A stretch of 64,000 nt of DNA. Source: CAISGS01 sp044376615. GTDB taxonomy: Bacteria; Pseudomonadota; Alphaproteobacteria; Caulobacterales; Caulobacteraceae. The first letter of the stretch is position 1. The number at the start of each line of letters is the position of its first letter. The stretch lies in the NCBI GenBank assembly GCA_044376615.1, contig JBILKO010000001.1, positions 8,035 to 72,034 on the forward strand, in the 5' to 3' direction. Below, piece after piece: positions 52,767-61,801 of this stretch. A model generated the notes under the pieces. That model had not been told where the DNA came from, did no database searches, and saw only the letters and a program-made list of their open reading frames with translations. Made by a program: the position numbers and the translations under genes.

Positions 52767-55672
52767 CAGGCCCGCTTGGTTTTCAGCGCCTTGACCCTGT
52801 CCTTGCGCCGGGCCTCATGGCGATCCAGAATCTCAGCGAGATACTTGCCCGTCCAGCTGTCCTTGGACTTGGCCACATCTTCAGGGGTGCCGCTGGCCAC
52901 GATCAGGCCGCCACCATCGCCGCCTTCGGGGCCAAAATCGACCAGCCAGTCGGCGGTCTTGACGACATCGAGATTGTGCTCAATCACCACCACCGTATTG
53001 CCCTGATCGACCAGCTCGTGCAGCACTTCGAGCAGCTTCCGGGTGTCTTCAAAATGCAAACCCGTGGTCGGCTCATCTAGGATATAGAGCGTCCTTCCCG
53101 TGGCGCGGCGTGACAATTCTTTGGACAGCTTGACCCTCTGGGCCTCACCGCCAGACAGGGTCGTCGCCGACTGGCCAACCTTGACATAGGATAGGCCAAC
53201 CCGCGTCAGGGTCTGCATCTTGTCACGCACTGCGGGCACAGCCTTGAAAAAGCTGGCGGCTTCTTCGACGGTCATGTCCAGAATATCGGCGATCGACTGA
53301 CCCTTGAACAGGATCTCAAGCGTTTCGCGATTATAGCGCCGCCCCTTACAAATATCGCAGGTGACATAGACATCGGGCAGGAAGTGCATCTCGATCTTGA
53401 TCAGGCCATCGCCCTGACACGCCTCGCAGCGCCCGCCCTTGACGTTAAAACTGAACCGGCCGGGGCCATAGCCGCGGGCCTTGGCCTCTGGCAATTGGGC
53501 AAACCAGTCGCGGATCGGCTGAAACGCGCCAGTATAGGTGGCAGGGTTGGAGCGCGGCGTGCGGCCAATCGGTGACTGGTCGATATCTATCACCTTGTCG
53601 AAAAACTCCAGCCCCTCAATCTTGTCATGCGAGGCCGGGCCTTCGCTGGCATTGTTTAGACGCCGTGCCGCGGCCTTATACAGGGTCTCGATGGTAAAGG
53701 TCGATTTACCGCCGCCAGAGACGCCAGTAATGCAGGTAAAGACCCCGACCGGGATCTCGCCATTAATATTGCGCAGATTATTGCCGCGCGCCCCGATGAC
53801 CTTGACCATCTTCTTGCGATTGATCGGGCGACGGCTGTCGGGCAGGGCAATTTCGCGGCTGCCGACCAGGTATTGGCCGGTCAAGCTATCGACATTGTCC
53901 ATGATCGCTTGGGGCGGGCCTTCGGCGACAATATGGCCGCCATGAATACCGGCCGCTGGTCCCATATCGATCACATGGTCGGCGGTCAGGATGGCCTCTT
54001 CGTCATGCTCAACCACCAACACCGAATTGCCCAGATCGCGCAGGCCCCTAAGGCTTTGAAGCAGGCGGGTATTGTCCCTCTGGTGCAGGCCAATGGAGGG
54101 CTCGTCTAGCACATAAAGCACGCCGGTCAGGCCCGACCCGATCTGGCTAGCCAGGCGGATGCGCTGGCTCTCGCCGCCCGACAGGGTGCCCGAGCGCCGC
54201 GATAGGTTCAGATAGTCCAGACCGACATCGACCAGGAATCGCAGCCGGTCATTGATCTCTTTCAAGATCCTGCGGCCAATCTCCATCTGCTTGGGTGTCA
54301 ATTGCGCTTCGAGACTGTCAAACCATTCGCCGGCCTTGCGGATGGCCAGTTCCGAGACCTCACCGACATGTTTGCCGGCAATCTTGACCGCCAGGGCCTC
54401 GGGCTTGAGCCTATAGCCATCGCAGTCTTCGCAAGGGGTTTCGGACTGATAGCGCGACAGCTCTTCGCGCACCCAGGCGCTGTCGGTTTCGCGCAGCCGC
54501 CGGGCCATATTGGTCACCACGCCCTCAAACGGCTTGGTCACATCATAGCGGCGCGAGCCATCATCATAGGCGAACTTGATCTTGGTGGTGCCAGTCCCGG
54601 CCAGGATGATCTTCTTGGCCTCAGGCGGTAAGTCGCGCCAAGGCTTATCCATCGAAAACCCATAGTGCAGGGCCAGGGCCTGCAGCGTCTGGGTATAGAA
54701 GGGTGAGGGGCTCTTGGCCCAGGGCGCGATCGCGCCGTGATGCAGGTCCTTGTCCGGATCTGGGATCACCAGCTCGGCATCAAAGGTCAGCTTGACGCCC
54801 AGCCCGTCACAGGCCGGGCAGGCCCCGAACGGGTTATTGAAGGAAAACAGCCTTGGCTCGATCTCGCTGATCGTAAAGCCTGAGACTGGACAGGCGAACT
54901 TTTGCGAAAATAGCAACCGCTTGGGTCCTTTTTCACCGGGCGCGGCCTCCGCCCATTCGGCCACGGCAATACCATCGGCCAGGCGCAGGGCCGTCTCGAG
55001 CGAATCCGCCAGGCGCTGTTCTTGCCCGGCCTTGACCACGATCCGGTCGACGACCACGTCAATATCGTGTTTCAGCTTCTTATCGAGGCTCGGCGCCTCT
55101 TCGATCGGATAAAACTCACCGTCGATCTTCAGGCGCTGAAAGCCTTGACGCTGCAGGTCGGCAATTTCCTTGCGATACTCACCCTTGCGGCCCCGGATCA
55201 TGGGGGCGAGCAATAAGAGCCGGGTGCCCTCGGGCAAGGCGACAATCTTATCGACCATCATGCTGACGGTCTGGCTCTCAATAGGCAGGCCGGTTGCGGG
55301 GGAATAGGGCGTGCCGACCCGCGCCCAGAGCAGGCGCATATAGTCGTGGATTTCGGTCACCGTGCCGACGGTCGAGCGCGGGTTTTTCGAGGTGGTCTTT
55401 TGCTCGATCGAAATGGCGGGAGACAGGCCCTCGATCAAATCCACATCCGGCTTGCCCATCAGCTCCAAGAACTGGCGGGCATAGGCCGACAGGCTCTCGA
55501 CATAGCGCCTCTGGCCCTCAGCATAGATGGTGTCAAAGGCCAGTGAGCTCTTGCCCGACCCCGATAGGCCGGTCAGAACCACCAGCTGACCGCGAGGGAT
55601 ATCTACATTTATGTCTTTAAGATTGTGCTCGCGGGCGCCGCGGACACGAATAAATTGGCTAGGATCAGACAT
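52766..55672 (-). CDS. uvrA: excinuclease ABC subunit A
   Basis: The 968-aa damage-recognition ATPase of nucleotide excision repair. The first Walker A is GLSGSGKSSLAFDT (near residue 33), the second GVSGGGKSTFTIETL near 645; ABC signatures are LSGGESQRIRLA and LSGGEAQRVKLS. The second zinc finger CEACQG...CDICKG is complete. The first is CPVSG...CPAC (about 254-285), with Ser replacing the second Cys. Otherwise length and motifs are normal. Preceded on the minus strand by 97 bp after rnhB. Confidence 0.97.
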   Translation of the reverse strand: MSDPSQFIRVRGAREHNLKDINVDIPRGQLVVLTGLSGSGKSSLAFDTIYAEGQRRYVESLSAYARQFLELMGKPDVDLIEGLSPAISIEQKTTSKNPRSTVGTVTEIHDYMRLLWARVGTPYSPATGLPIESQTVSMMVDKIVALPEGTRLLLLAPMIRGRKGEYRKEIADLQRQGFQRLKIDGEFYPIEEAPSLDKKLKHDIDVVVDRIVVKAGQEQRLADSLETALRLADGIAVAEWAEAAPGEKGPKRLLFSQKFACPVSGFTISEIEPRLFSFNNPFGACPACDGLGVKLTFDAELVIPDPDKDLHHGAIAPWAKSPSPFYTQTLQALALHYGFSMDKPWRDLPPEAKKIILAGTGTTKIKFAYDDGSRRYDVTKPFEGVVTNMARRLRETDSAWVREELSRYQSETPCEDCDGYRLKPEALAVKIAGKHVGEVSELAIRKAGEWFDSLEAQLTPKQMEIGRRILKEINDRLRFLVDVGLDYLNLSRRSGTLSGGESQRIRLASQIGSGLTGVLYVLDEPSIGLHQRDNTRLLQSLRGLRDLGNSVLVVEHDEEAILTADHVIDMGPAAGIHGGHIVAEGPPQAIMDNVDSLTGQYLVGSREIALPDSRRPINRKKMVKVIGARGNNLRNINGEIPVGVFTCITGVSGGGKSTFTIETLYKAAARRLNNASEGPASHDKIEGLEFFDKVIDIDQSPIGRTPRSNPATYTGAFQPIRDWFAQLPEAKARGYGPGRFSFNVKGGRCEACQGDGLIKIEMHFLPDVYVTCDICKGRRYNRETLEILFKGQSIADILDMTVEEAASFFKAVPAVRDKMQTLTRVGLSYVKVGQSATTLSGGEAQRVKLSKELSRRATGRTLYILDEPTTGLHFEDTRKLLEVLHELVDQGNTVVVIEHNLDVVKTADWLVDFGPEGGDGGGLIVASGTPEDVAKSKDSWTGKYLAEILDRHEARRKDRVKALKTKRA

Positions 55673-55769
55673 TTAGGGGCTCGACACAGGCCGCACACCC
55701 AAAGGCAGCCAAGCGCGTATATCTAGTACCCAGAGTCGGAAAAACAGCAAGAACATTATGCGAACAGGC

Positions 55770-56375
55770 TTAAGGCCGAAGCGCTAGGATCGGCCCCCAG
55801 CTTAAGCGGTGGGCTGGGCAGGGTCCAAACGCCTGCAAGGCCTTGGCATGGGCCGGGACTCCATAACCCTTATGGGCGGCAAAGCCATAGTCGGGATAGG
55901 CCTCGTGCAGGCTGCACATAACCCGGTCCCGTGCGACCTTGGCCAGGATAGAGGCGGCAGCAATCGATAGGGACAGGCCATCGCCCTTGACCACGGTGCG
56001 GACGGGGCAGGGCAGGTCAAAAGCATAATTGCCATCGACCAGGGCGATGACGGGGGAAAGGGCCAGGCTCGCCATGGCGCGGCGCATGGCCAGGCCTGTG
56101 GCCTGAATGATGTTCAGCGCGCAGATCTCGTCTGGGCTCGCCTCGCCGACGCCCCAGGCCAGGGCGCTGGTCTTGATCTCGATCTCCAGCCGGTCACGGG
56201 CCTTTTCAGTCAGCTTTTTAGAGTCGTTCAAGCCAATTGGGATGGCATCAGGGTCTAGAATGATCGCCGCGGCGGTTACTGGCCCTGCCCAGGGGCCGCG
56301 CCCGGCTTCGTCAATACCACAGACCGGATGCGGGCCTTGCGCCTCTAGCGACCAGTCCGGGCCGCCTAGGCGCAT
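55770..56375 (-). CDS. rnhB: ribonuclease HII
   Basis: A 201-aa RNase HII that removes ribonucleotides and RNA primers from DNA. The active site is GIDEAGRGPWAGPV (residues 20-33) with further acidic residues in LNDSKKLTEK and LVDGNYAF, and IAAASILAKVARD near 140. Length is normal. The start overlaps the tag stop by 10 bp, so tag and rnhB are coupled. Confidence 0.95.
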   Translation of the reverse strand: MRLGGPDWSLEAQGPHPVCGIDEAGRGPWAGPVTAAAIILDPDAIPIGLNDSKKLTEKARDRLEIEIKTSALAWGVGEASPDEICALNIIQATGLAMRRAMASLALSPVIALVDGNYAFDLPCPVRTVVKGDGLSLSIAAASILAKVARDRVMCSLHEAYPDYGFAAHKGYGVPAHAKALQAFGPCPAHRLSWGPILALRP

Positions 56376-56947
56376 TGCGCGTGCCGTGGACAGGTGACCA
56401 GGTGATCATTGACCATGCCGACGGCCTGCATAAAGGCATAGACGATGACCGGGCCGCAATACTTAAAGCCCTTGGCTTTCAGCGCCTTGGCCATGTCCTG
56501 CGCTAGTGGCGTCTGGGCCGGGACCTCGCTCATGCTTTGCCAGGTGTTCTTGATCGGGGCGCCGCCGACAATGCCCCATAAAAACTGGCTGAAATCCTCG
56601 CCGCGATCGCGCATATCCAGATAGATCTGGGCGCCCGATATGGCCGCATCAATCTTGCCATTGGACCGAATGATCCCGGCGTCGGCCATCAGGCGCGCGC
56701 GGTCTGCCTCGCCATAGCGGGCGACTTTTTTGGGGTCAAAACCATCAAACGCGGCGCGGAAATTCTCGCGCTTGCGCAAGATGGTGATCCAGGACAGGCC
56801 GGCCTGGAACCCGTCGAGCACCAGCTTTTCCCACAAGGCGCGGCTGTCCCATTCGGGCACGCCCCATTCGGTGTCGTGATAGGCCTCATAGAGATTATCG
56901 CCGATCATGCCGCGCCAGGCGCAGCGGTGGTGCGTTTCCATCCCCAT
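56366..56947 (-). CDS. tag: DNA-3-methyladenine glycosylase I
   Basis: A 193-aa TAG-family glycosylase that excises 3-methyladenine. The zinc site is formed by RCAW near the N-terminus, YHDTEWG, and DHLVTCPRHAQC at the C-terminus. FQAGLSWITILRKRENFRAAF near residue 50 is the helix-hairpin-helix region. The catalytic Glu is in the EWGVP area. It begins right after the topA stop, so topA-tag-rnhB is probably one operon. Confidence 0.95.
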   Translation of the reverse strand: MGMETHHRCAWRGMIGDNLYEAYHDTEWGVPEWDSRALWEKLVLDGFQAGLSWITILRKRENFRAAFDGFDPKKVARYGEADRARLMADAGIIRSNGKIDAAISGAQIYLDMRDRGEDFSQFLWGIVGGAPIKNTWQSMSEVPAQTPLAQDMAKALKAKGFKYCGPVIVYAFMQAVGMVNDHLVTCPRHAQCA

Positions 56948-59593
56948 CTAGTCCTTGGTTGTAGCCGCCTTTTTGGCTGCGGGTTTCTTGGCCGCTGGCT
57001 TTTTGGCAGGGGCCTTTTTAGCGGCTGGCTTTTTGGCGGCGGCCTTCTCGACCTTGGGCTTGGCCGCAGCCTTGGCCTTGACCGGCTTCTTCTTGCCGCC
57101 GCCCTTGGCTTCGCGCTCGGCGATCAGCGCGACCGCCTGTTCCAGGGTCAGATCGGTTGGTTCCATGCCCTTGGGCACATTGGCATTGGTTGCCTCGTGC
57201 TTGATATAGGGGCCAAACCGGCCAGACAGGATCTTGACCGGCTTGCCAGATTCTGGGTGCAGGCCAAGGTCTTTCAAAGCTGTGGCCTCGGCTCGGCCGC
57301 GTCCCTTGCCGCCGCCTGCACGCTTTTCGGCCAGGACCGTGACGGCGCGGTTGAGGCCGACATCGAACACTTCTTCGGGCGAGTCCAGATTGGCATAGGT
57401 GCCTGAATGCTGGACATAGGGGCCAAACCGGCCAATCCCGGCCAGGATGATAGCGCCATCGTCTGGGTGATTGCCGACTTCGCGCGGCAGGGACAAAAGC
57501 CGGATGGCTTTCTCCAGATCAATGGCGGCCGGAACCCAGCCCTTGGGCAGGCTGGCGCGCTTTGGCTTATCGCCCTCGGCCATTTCGACATAAGGGCCAA
57601 AGCGGCCGATCTTGAGCCAGACCGCCTGGCCCGTGACCGGATGGGTGCCCAGTTCGCGGTCGCCGCCCTCGGCCCCGTCCTCACCCTCGGCATTGGCCAG
57701 GGTGCGGGTAAAGCGGCATTCAGGATAGTTCGAACAGCCGATAAAGGCCCCAAACTTACCAGTCTTCAGGCTTAGGCGCCCGGTCGCACAGGTCGGGCAG
57801 GCGCGGGCATCGGAGCCGTCTTCCTTGGCTGGGAAGATATGCGGACCCAGCGCCTCATTGAGGGCGTCGAGCACATTGGTGACGCGCAGTTCGCTGATTT
57901 CGCCGACTGCGGCGTGGAAGTCTTTCCAGAAGTCGCGCAGCAGCTGCTTCCATTCCATCTCTCCGGCCGAGACCAGATCGAGCTTTTCCTCCAGCGCGGC
58001 GGTAAAGTCATATTCGACATAGCGATGGAAGAATTGTTCGAGGAAGGCGGTGACCAGGCGGCCCTTGTCCTCCGGGATAAACCGGTTCTTTTCCATCCGT
58101 ACATAGGCGCGGTCCCGCAGCACGGTCAGGATCGAGGCATAGGTTGAGGGTCGGCCAATGCCGAGCTCTTCCATCTTCTTGACCAGGCTGGCTTCGGAAT
58201 AGCGCGGCGGTGGTTCGGTAAAGTGCTGGTCAGCGCGGGCCTCGAGCACCTTGGCGGTTGCACCCTCCTTGACCATGGGCAAACGGCCGCCGTCTTCGTC
58301 GCCTTCGTCGTCGCGGCCCTCTTCATAAACAGCCAGATAGCCATCAAACAAAACGACCTGACCGCTGGCGCGCAGGCCGGTCTTGCCATCGGGGCTATCG
58401 AGATCGATGCTGGTACGCTCAATGCGGGCGCTTTCCATCTGGGAGGCGATCATCCGCTTCCAGATCAATTCATAAAGGCGGCCAAGATCGGCCTCGAGCC
58501 GCAGTGAGCCGGGGTTGCGGGCTAGGCTTGTTGGACGAATGGCCTCGTGCGCCTCTTGGGCGTTTTTGGCCTTGGTCTTGTAATAACGAGCGGTCTCGGG
58601 GACATAATCCTTGCCAAACCGGCCCTCGATGACCTGACGCGCCTCGACCAAGGCTTCGGGCGCGGACTGGATACCGTCGGTGCGCATATAGGTGATCAGG
58701 CCGACGGTCTCGCCGCCAATATCAATGCCTTCATAAAGCTTTTGCGCGGCCTGCATGGTGCGTTGGGCCGAGAAACCCAGCTTACGCGAGGCTTCCTGCT
58801 GCAAGGTCGAGGTGGTGAAGGGCGGCGGTGGCGAGCGCTTGCCGGGCTTTTTATCAACCGCTGTAATGGTGAATTGCGAAGCCTGCACGGCCTGGCGTGC
58901 GGCTTGTGCTGTGGCCTCATCGCCCAGATCGAACTTGGTTAGGCGCTTGGCGTCATGTTTGACCAGGCGGGCGGTAAAGGGGTCAGACCCCGCATTGACC
59001 GTCGCCTCGACGGTCCAATACTCCTGGGTCTTAAAGGCCTCGATCTCAATTTCGCGATCAACGACCAGGCGCAGGGCCACGGACTGAACCCGCCCGGCCG
59101 AGCGCGAACCCGGCAGCTTGCGCCAAAGGACCGGCGACAGGGTAAAGCCGACCAGATAGTCCAGGGCGCGCCTGGCCAGATAGGCATCGACCAGTTCCAT
59201 ATCAATATCGCGCGGCGCCTTCATGGCCTCGGTCACGGCGGTCTTGGTAATGGCGTTAAAGACGACGCGCTGGACCTTGGCGTCTTTCAGCACCTTCTTC
59301 TTTTTCAGGACCTCAAGCACATGCCAGGAAATCGCCTCACCCTCGCGGTCCGGGTCGGTGGCGAGGATCAGGGTGTCGGCCCCCTTCATGGCATCAGCAA
59401 TATCGGCCAAGCGTTTGGAGGCGCGGGCGTCGACTTCCCAGCTCATGGAAAAGTCGTCGTCAGGTAGGACTGAACCATCCTTGGAGGGCAGGTCGCGGAC
59501 GTGCCCATAGCTGGCCAGAACAATATAGTTCGAGCCCAGATACTTATTGATCGTTTTGGCCTTGGCCGGACTCTCGACGACGACGACGTACAT
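56948..59593 (-). CDS. topA: DNA topoisomerase I
   Basis: An 881-aa type IA topoisomerase that relaxes negative supercoils. The Toprim domain starts VVVVESPAKAKTINKYLG; ATDPDREGEAISWH carries the metal-binding acids near residue 95; the active-site tyrosine is in GLITYMRTDG near 305. One four-Cys zinc finger (CPTCATG...CSNYPEC near 625) is followed by three cysteine-free topoisomerase repeats (GRFGPYV...). The last 47 residues are a Lys/Ala/Pro-rich tail made of AAKKPAAKK-type repeats, like a histone H1 tail. Confidence 0.97.
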   Translation of the reverse strand: MYVVVVESPAKAKTINKYLGSNYIVLASYGHVRDLPSKDGSVLPDDDFSMSWEVDARASKRLADIADAMKGADTLILATDPDREGEAISWHVLEVLKKKKVLKDAKVQRVVFNAITKTAVTEAMKAPRDIDMELVDAYLARRALDYLVGFTLSPVLWRKLPGSRSAGRVQSVALRLVVDREIEIEAFKTQEYWTVEATVNAGSDPFTARLVKHDAKRLTKFDLGDEATAQAARQAVQASQFTITAVDKKPGKRSPPPPFTTSTLQQEASRKLGFSAQRTMQAAQKLYEGIDIGGETVGLITYMRTDGIQSAPEALVEARQVIEGRFGKDYVPETARYYKTKAKNAQEAHEAIRPTSLARNPGSLRLEADLGRLYELIWKRMIASQMESARIERTSIDLDSPDGKTGLRASGQVVLFDGYLAVYEEGRDDEGDEDGGRLPMVKEGATAKVLEARADQHFTEPPPRYSEASLVKKMEELGIGRPSTYASILTVLRDRAYVRMEKNRFIPEDKGRLVTAFLEQFFHRYVEYDFTAALEEKLDLVSAGEMEWKQLLRDFWKDFHAAVGEISELRVTNVLDALNEALGPHIFPAKEDGSDARACPTCATGRLSLKTGKFGAFIGCSNYPECRFTRTLANAEGEDGAEGGDRELGTHPVTGQAVWLKIGRFGPYVEMAEGDKPKRASLPKGWVPAAIDLEKAIRLLSLPREVGNHPDDGAIILAGIGRFGPYVQHSGTYANLDSPEEVFDVGLNRAVTVLAEKRAGGGKGRGRAEATALKDLGLHPESGKPVKILSGRFGPYIKHEATNANVPKGMEPTDLTLEQAVALIAEREAKGGGKKKPVKAKAAAKPKVEKAAAKKPAAKKAPAKKPAAKKPAAKKAATTKD

Positions 59594-59764
59594 TATGGAT
59601 CAATCAAATCATTCAAAAGGGCGCGTCAAGGATGGCCCCGGACGTCGTGCGCGAAAGTGAAGGTTACCGATAGGGCTTGTCAACGCACCATTGAAGGGTT
59701 TTGTTGCACCTTTATCGTTAGTGTGCTTGTATCACTCACCTTTAGCGCTACTCCAGGCCGCTCT

Positions 59765-59950
59765 ATGACCCTTTTTGAAGATCTGGACGGGAATGCTCAC
59801 CCGAATCCAAAACTGATCTATATCGGGGATATGCTGGCCCAACTGGCGACCATGGCTGAGGGCGAGGGCCAGACCGAGCTTGCTATGGCGATCCGGCTCG
59901 CTGCTCTACAGGCCGAAACCGGCAGCCAGACCTCGCGGACCCCAAACTGA
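59765..59950 (+). CDS. small conserved-looking protein (61 aa)
   Basis: ATG at 59765 opens MTLFEDLDGNAHPNPKLIYI followed by an amphipathic helix GDMLAQLATMAEGEGQTELA. It lies on the plus strand between topA and dprA, both minus. Its stop is 4 bp from the convergent dprA stop, the same tight junction used elsewhere here. The frame is open far upstream (59501) but only this part looks protein-like. Function unknown. Confidence 0.55.
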   Translation: MTLFEDLDGNAHPNPKLIYIGDMLAQLATMAEGEGQTELAMAIRLAALQAETGSQTSRTPN

Positions 59951-59954
59951 GCCA

Positions 59955-61073
59955 TTAGGGCGATCCGACCACCACCATGCCGCCAGCGACAAAGCTGGCG
60001 CGGCCGGCCAAGACCAGCTCGACCAAGGCGGCGTGAACAGCCGGCGCCGGTGCCCCGCAGGCGCGAACTAGGGAGTCTTTAGCAATCGGAGTTGGTGATA
60101 AGAGCTGAAACAAGGTTTCCCTCAAGGCTTCGACCGCGGCATCAAGGGCGTCTTGATCCAGGGGCGGCGGGTTAAAGCCCTCCCGCTCGCGTTCTCCGCT
60201 TTTGGGCAGGGCCTGGATAACACGCAGGACGTCCTCTGGGCCTTCGCACAAGGTGGCCCCTTGGCGAAGAAGGTCATTGCAACCCTTGGACCTTGGATCA
60301 AGCGGCGAACCAGGGACGGCAAACACTTCACGCCCCTGTTCAGCGGCCAGGCGTGCAGTGATCAGAGAGCCAGAGCGCATTTCCGCCTCAACCACGATTA
60401 CGCCAAGGGATAGTCCCGATATGATCCGGTTTCGGCGCGGAAAGTCTCTGGCCTGGGCCTTACGACCAGGGGGGTGTTCGGCAACCAGGCAGCCTTGGGC
60501 CACAACCCGGTCATAAAGCCCGCTGTTTTCGGGGGGATAGACATCGTCAATGCCGCCGCCCAGGACAGCGACCGTGCCACTGGCAAGGGCCCCTTCATGC
60601 GCGGCGCTATCTATGCCTCTGGCCAGCCCCGAAACGATCACGAGACCCGCCTGACCCAGCGCCATTGCCAGTTCCCGAGCCATGCGTTGCCCTGCGGCTG
60701 AGGCAATGCGGGCCCCGACAATGGCGACGGAAGGCTTGTCCAAGAGTTCGGGATGGCCTCGGGTCCAGATCAGGGGCGGGGCGGCATCTAGGGCTCTTAG
60801 GCGCGCTGGGAAAAGCGGCTCGCAACTGCATAGGAGGGCCGCGCCCAATTCGGCACCGGCGGCCAATTCCGCCTCAATCTCGCGCGGTTCGGGGCTATGC
60901 AGGGGCATGAGCCGCCCGCCGCGGCGGCTAAGGCTGGGCAGGGCCTTGAGGGCCGCGGAGGCTGTGCCAAACCGCTCGATCAGGTGGGCGAACGTCACAG
61001 GCCCGACATTTTCGGTCCTGGACAGTCTCAACCAATCGCGGCGCTCCGCATCGGAAAGGACCCTTTGGTTCAT
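59955..61073 (-). CDS. dprA: DNA-processing protein DprA
   Basis: A 372-aa single-strand DNA-binding protein that loads RecA on incoming DNA in natural transformation. An N-terminal SAM-like domain (1-75) is followed by a Rossmann domain with VSGLARGIDSAAHEGAL near residue 170, VLGGGIDDVYPPEN and FPRRNRIISGLS; a C-terminal winged-helix domain (about 300-370) is present. The other com genes are not in the window. Confidence 0.95.
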   Translation of the reverse strand: MNQRVLSDAERRDWLRLSRTENVGPVTFAHLIERFGTASAALKALPSLSRRGGRLMPLHSPEPREIEAELAAGAELGAALLCSCEPLFPARLRALDAAPPLIWTRGHPELLDKPSVAIVGARIASAAGQRMARELAMALGQAGLVIVSGLARGIDSAAHEGALASGTVAVLGGGIDDVYPPENSGLYDRVVAQGCLVAEHPPGRKAQARDFPRRNRIISGLSLGVIVVEAEMRSGSLITARLAAEQGREVFAVPGSPLDPRSKGCNDLLRQGATLCEGPEDVLRVIQALPKSGEREREGFNPPPLDQDALDAAVEALRETLFQLLSPTPIAKDSLVRACGAPAPAVHAALVELVLAGRASFVAGGMVVVGSP

Positions 61074-61090
61074 CCCATCTCCGCCAAGTG

Positions 61091-61708
61091 TTAGGGGGTT
61101 TTCTTGGCCCCGATCCGAGGTTCTGTACCTGCCCGCAGCCGGGCAATATTTTCGCGGTGCCGAATGATCACCAGGACCGCCATAAATGCGGCCAGCACGG
61201 TAATGGCCGGCGGCTGGTCGGTGGCCAGGGCATAGGCAGGCGCCAGCACAACTGTGGTCAAGGCTGCCAGGGATGACAGGCGCATCAGGGCGGCCATGGC
61301 TAGCCAGGTCAAAGCCGCCATAGTTCCAACCGGCCAGGCCGCAGCAAACATGACGCCAAAAAAGGTCGCGACGCCCTTACCGCCCTTAAATTTTAGCCAG
61401 ACGGGAAACAGGTGGCCTAAAAAGGCTGCACCGCCAGCAAGCGCCGCTGCCGTACCACCTAGAAAATGTCTGGCGAGCAAGACCGCCGCTATGCCCTTGC
61501 CGCCATCGCCGAGCAAGGTCAGCAGGGCCAGACCCTTTCGGCCCGTGCGCAAGACATTGGTCGCGCCAATATTGCCCGAGCCAACCTGGCGGATATCGCC
61601 TGCGCCGCCCAGCCGGGTCACGACCAGCCCAAATGGGATTGAGCCGAGCAAATAGCCGCAAGCCAGCACTGCAAGCGCCGTGGTGAGGGACAGATCCAAG
61701 ACCATCAT
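61091..61708 (-). CDS. plsY: glycerol-3-phosphate acyltransferase PlsY
   Basis: A 205-aa membrane enzyme that transfers acyl groups from acyl-phosphate to glycerol-3-phosphate. Five TM helices are predicted. The three family motifs are seen: LGSIPFGLV, GSGNIGATNVLRTGRKG (near residue 42) and KFKGGKGVATFFGV (near 105). The first two codons are both ATG. It is followed by dprA after 17 bp. Confidence 0.95.
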   Translation of the reverse strand: MMVLDLSLTTALAVLACGYLLGSIPFGLVVTRLGGAGDIRQVGSGNIGATNVLRTGRKGLALLTLLGDGGKGIAAVLLARHFLGGTAAALAGGAAFLGHLFPVWLKFKGGKGVATFFGVMFAAAWPVGTMAALTWLAMAALMRLSSLAALTTVVLAPAYALATDQPPAITVLAAFMAVLVIIRHRENIARLRAGTEPRIGAKKTP

Positions 61709-61801
61709 GGGTTTACCCTATCTGATAATTTGTTCCCGCCTAGGTGGCGTATTTCAGTTTTATCGAAAATTTGGCGCATGGCTGCGCCGCTGGTTTGGCC
61801 T

